From Candidatus Planktophila vernalis (lineage in GTDB: Bacteria; Actinomycetota; Actinomycetes; Nanopelagicales; Nanopelagicaceae): a stretch of 64,000 nucleotides of DNA. The DNA is taken from positions 1,240,001-1,304,000 of the forward strand of contig NZ_CP016776.1 in assembly GCF_002288185.1 (NCBI RefSeq). The letters are read 5' to 3'. The notes beneath the pieces were generated by a model, which did no database searches, was not told where the DNA came from, and saw only the letters and a program-made list of their open reading frames with translations. Of the stretch, positions 61,499 to 64,000 are shown one piece after another; within the stretch, counting starts at the first letter, position 1, and every line of letters begins with the position of its first letter. Both the position numbers and the translations under genes were made by a program.

Positions 61499-62782
61499 CT
61501 AACGAACCCTAAATAAAGGAGTTAGTGGAGCAACCTTCAGATCGAGGTGTAACGTTTCTGCTTCAATGGCATTTGCAATGCGGTGTAAAACGGCGTCATA
61601 CTTGTCAAGTATCCGATCAATGACTTTATTGCTGTGGGCTAGTGTAAGGTTGTGGGTGTTAAGAACAAGAAGTCCAGCAGAAAATGCTTCCTGTAGAAAG
61701 TATGTCTTTATTTCATTCTCTGCGTATCGCCCACCCTCAAACCAGTTTAGAAATGTCCAGGTGGGATGACCTGATAATTTCAGTACGGCATCGAGTGCCT
61801 TATCTGAAATCAACTGATTCAGCTTAGTATTTAGATTTTCCCCACTTGAATATAAACTTTCACAAACTTTATTATTAGAATGATAACTTAGATTAACTCT
61901 GGCTGCGGTTAGAGAAAGCAACTCGCCACCGAAGGTCCCTGAGAAAAACACTTCTGACATTTCCTTCATCACTTCGTCGGAACCTACTATGGCAGATATT
62001 GGAAACCCATTCGCCAATCCTTTTCCAAAAGTGGAAAGGTCTGGAATAACATTAAAAAGCTTTTGAGCTCCGCCATTGTTGAATCGAAATCCAGTTATCG
62101 TTTCATCAAATATCAATAGTGCGCCATATTTATGGGCTAATTCTTTTACACTCTCTAAGAATCCTGGATTGGGATAAGTGATGTTCATTGGTTCCATGAT
62201 CACAGCTGCAATATCTTTAGGAAAACTTGAAAAAATCATCTCAAGAGATGAAAGATTGTTGTAGTTGAACGCGTGAGTTAAATCAATGACACTTTTTGGA
62301 ATACCTTTGTTTCGAGTCGTCGACGCAATCGACCAGTCTTGCCATCCATGGTAGCCGCACATCGCAATGTGGTCACGTCCGGTATAAGCCCTCGCTAGTC
62401 TTATCGCAGCTGAGGTTGCGTCACTACCGTTCTTACCAAATCGAACTTTTTCAGCCGAAGGAATCATTTCTATCAGCATTTCTGCAACTTCAGCCTCAAG
62501 GCGTGTTGGCAGTGAGAGAGTTACTCCACTTTTGAATTGCCGTTTGACTGCTCTACTAATCTTCTTGTCACCGTAACCAATCGTTACTGCAGCTAGAGAG
62601 CTCACTAAATCAATGTACTTATTTCCGTCCAAATCCCAAGAATAGGGTCCCTTAGATTTCTTCAAATAGAGCGGAGATACTCCGACGGGGTACTGAGTGC
62701 GGGACTTACTAAAGGTTTGAGAGCCAAGGGGAATAGAGGCTTCCGCTCTATCTAGATGTTGTTCAGATAATTCATATCTCAT
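61499..62782 (-). CDS. Class III aminotransferase (GSA aminomutase-like), surface sugar type
   Basis: 427 residues: WDLDGNKYIDLVSSLAAVTI, RFGKNGSDATSAAIRLARAY (PLP phosphate loop), ALLIFDETITGFRFNNGGAQ and the PLP lysine near residue 252 in LSTFGKGLANGFPISAIVG. It is similar to GSA-aminomutase-like enzymes found with SpsF cytidylyltransferases in polysaccharide clusters. It is a second such enzyme in the window, not a duplicate of that at 8046 (different sequence). It overlaps the SpsF-like gene by 11 nt. It likely transaminates an aldehyde or keto acid of the modified sugar. Confidence 0.8.
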   Translation of the reverse strand: MRYELSEQHLDRAEASIPLGSQTFSKSRTQYPVGVSPLYLKKSKGPYSWDLDGNKYIDLVSSLAAVTIGYGDKKISRAVKRQFKSGVTLSLPTRLEAEVAEMLIEMIPSAEKVRFGKNGSDATSAAIRLARAYTGRDHIAMCGYHGWQDWSIASTTRNKGIPKSVIDLTHAFNYNNLSSLEMIFSSFPKDIAAVIMEPMNITYPNPGFLESVKELAHKYGALLIFDETITGFRFNNGGAQKLFNVIPDLSTFGKGLANGFPISAIVGSDEVMKEMSEVFFSGTFGGELLSLTAARVNLSYHSNNKVCESLYSSGENLNTKLNQLISDKALDAVLKLSGHPTWTFLNWFEGGRYAENEIKTYFLQEAFSAGLLVLNTHNLTLAHSNKVIDRILDKYDAVLHRIANAIEAETLHLDLKVAPLTPLFRVR

Positions 62783-63548
62783 CTATTAATCCATCTCTTT
62801 GTTTTGCCAAGGATTCATTTCGTTTATGGCTACTCATGAGACTTTCATGCGCCTTCGAGCTGTCCACCCAGTCTAGAACATCGCTATAGCTGAATACGTC
62901 TTCCGAGCCCGCGAAATGACCATAAACTTCCCTTACAAAAAGTAGATCTTCTTCATAGTCTACTGTCCAGCGAAAACTCGAGTGATTTTCACTTGCGTGA
63001 AAGTTCACTACCTGAAATTGATCTTGCCGATTATGAAAACCGATCGTTACATGTTCCTTTTCATATTCCTTCAACTGCAATTTACTGAGCTCAATTAAGG
63101 CTTTGGGTTTGAAAATCTCTATATCTAGGCCATCCGGAAAAGTAGGGTGGACTGTGTTGGAAAGGTAGTCTGGTTTCAATTTCAGGAATTTCCCTAGCAT
63201 TTCGTCGATAATTTCTGGCATAACTAATGGGCAATCTGCAGTTAGCCGGATACAGATGTCTGGTTCTGACTCCGTGATCACCTTAAGAAATCTCTCTAAA
63301 ACGTTATTCTCGGGCCCTCTGATTACCCTGTATCCAGATTCCTGCAAGATCCGTGCTAGTCCACTATTCTGCGTGCCTTCTGGAATAGCAATGATAATTT
63401 CTTTAATCATACTACTGCGGCTTATCCGGCTTAGTTGGCGAAGAATCATGGGCATCTTGTTGATTTCTGCTAAAACTTTCTCTGGAAACCGTTTTGAACC
63501 GATTCGTGCTTGGACAATGGCAACAATCTTCAACTTCTCTTCCCCCAC
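62772..63548 (-). CDS. SpsF-family cytidylyltransferase
   Basis: 258 residues: IVAIVQARIGSKRFPEKVLA (the xxQARxGSxRxPxKxL motif of SpsF and NeuA-type enzymes), PDICIRLTADCPLVMPEIID (metal Asp) and HPTFPDGLDIEIFKPKALIE. It activates a sugar acid or polyol as a CMP- or CDP-ester. It starts at a GTG and overlaps the AKR-like gene by 19 nt and the aminotransferase by 11 nt. Confidence 0.88.
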   Translation of the reverse strand: MGEEKLKIVAIVQARIGSKRFPEKVLAEINKMPMILRQLSRISRSSMIKEIIIAIPEGTQNSGLARILQESGYRVIRGPENNVLERFLKVITESEPDICIRLTADCPLVMPEIIDEMLGKFLKLKPDYLSNTVHPTFPDGLDIEIFKPKALIELSKLQLKEYEKEHVTIGFHNRQDQFQVVNFHASENHSSFRWTVDYEEDLLFVREVYGHFAGSEDVFSYSDVLDWVDSSKAHESLMSSHKRNESLAKQRDGLIDEI

Positions 63549-64000
63549 TTTCTGGGATCCGCAAATTTAGGTTTCATGCTCTTCAATTTCAAATATTCTA
63601 ATATGTCGGAATCTCTTGGCTCTAAATCGAAAAGTTGCTTTACGTGTGTAGGATTGAGAAACCCCACTACTAAACTGGTGAAAAGACTCTGACATTTATA
63701 AACTTCTAACGCTACCTCTAAATGTGTCGACTTCTTGTATTTCACATAATTCGTAAATTCTTCCAGACCTTTAAAAAATGGATCTTGAATCATTTGATGA
63801 CTATTCAGAAGCAGGCCTTGGAGAAAAATGCTCCGGGCTTGCAGTTCAACACCAGCTGACACTAATTCTAAGACCAAGCTAGAATTCAAAAATTCAACAT
63901 TAAAGAAATTCAAAGGCGCTTGAATTATTCCCAAATTAACTAGTTGAGGCGATAATTCACTCTCTTCGTATACGGATATACCTATAGAATCTGTAATTCC
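63530..64000 (-). CDS. Aldo/keto reductase, 5' part beyond the window
   Basis: The C-terminal 156 residues of an AKR-superfamily enzyme are in frame from base 64000. Recognisable parts are DSIGISVYEESEL, then LGIIQAPLNFFN (the QxPxN strand), ARSIFLQGLLL and a C-terminal helix. The start is outside the window. With the SpsF cytidylyltransferase and class III aminotransferase it forms a three-gene block also seen in spore-coat and flagellar-glycan clusters. A TTG at 63934 that would give a 134-residue protein is internal, not the start. Confidence 0.78.
   Translation of the reverse strand, partial: GITDSIGISVYEESELSPQLVNLGIIQAPLNFFNVEFLNSSLVLELVSAGVELQARSIFLQGLLLNSHQMIQDPFFKGLEEFTNYVKYKKSTHLEVALEVYKCQSLFTSLVVGFLNPTHVKQLFDLEPRDSDILEYLKLKSMKPKFADPRKWGKRS

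Overview
The window looks like the chromosome of a small-genome, low-to-mid GC actinobacterium. The best fit is the freshwater acI / Nanopelagicales group (Planktophila- or Nanopelagicus-like). This rests on a GlnR response regulator followed by a mycothiol-synthase-type acetyltransferase, a thioredoxin, DUF4395, Fur, YgfZ and nitrobindin gene order that recalls the Mycobacterium Rv0811-Rv0819 neighbourhood, very tight gene packing, and many apparently leaderless genes. The genus is inference; the actinobacterial assignment is firmer.

Region 1 (1 to about 13.6 kb) is a compact housekeeping backbone: an asparaginase fragment, nitrobindin, YgfZ, a Fur-family regulator, DUF4395 behind a 25-residue cysteine-type leader peptide, thioredoxin, GlnR, a one-domain MshD-like acetyltransferase, two PLP enzymes, sugar enzymes, an aldo/keto reductase and a WecA-type initiating sugar-phosphate transferase.

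Region 2 (13.6-22.6 kb) is cell-surface biology: a secreted HExxH metalloprotease, an O-antigen-polymerase/ligase-like protein, a 907-residue secreted S-layer-like protein with a structured 5' leader, and directly upstream of it a sigma factor fused to a membrane anchor and an extracytoplasmic domain.

Region 3 (22.9-28.6 kb) is a small glycosyltransferase patch around a tRNA-Lys. Core genes sua5/tsaC and a SIMPL protein and a tRNA-Glu/Asp/Phe cluster (to 30.84 kb) follow.

Region 4 (30.96 kb to the right edge) is a large, AT-richer surface-polysaccharide island. It encodes dTDP (rfbA, rfbB, FdtA- and FdtB-like), GDP (gmd, fcl), UDP (dehydrogenase and epimerases) and CDP (rfbF, rfbG, rfbH) sugar pathways. 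It also holds many glycosyltransferases, two acyltransferase-3 proteins, a polymerase-like membrane protein with a perfect 21-bp tandem repeat, a PP-loop amidotransferase-like enzyme, a PglK/MsbA-like ABC flippase, and a terminal block of SpsF nucleotidyltransferase, class III aminotransferase and aldo/keto reductase. The most interesting block is the overlapping operon rfbH-rfbF-split transketolase-SDR (48.19-52.77 kb), which suggests a branched-chain CDP-deoxysugar made with a two-carbon ketol transfer.

Two sequence-wide habits stand out. Many transcription units have a TAnnnT hexamer ending 6-7 nt before the start codon (leaderless promoters, which also help choose starts). Several convergent gene pairs end in interlocked stop codons sharing a 4-nt YTAR. 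No transposase, integrase, CRISPR array, rRNA or replication origin was seen.
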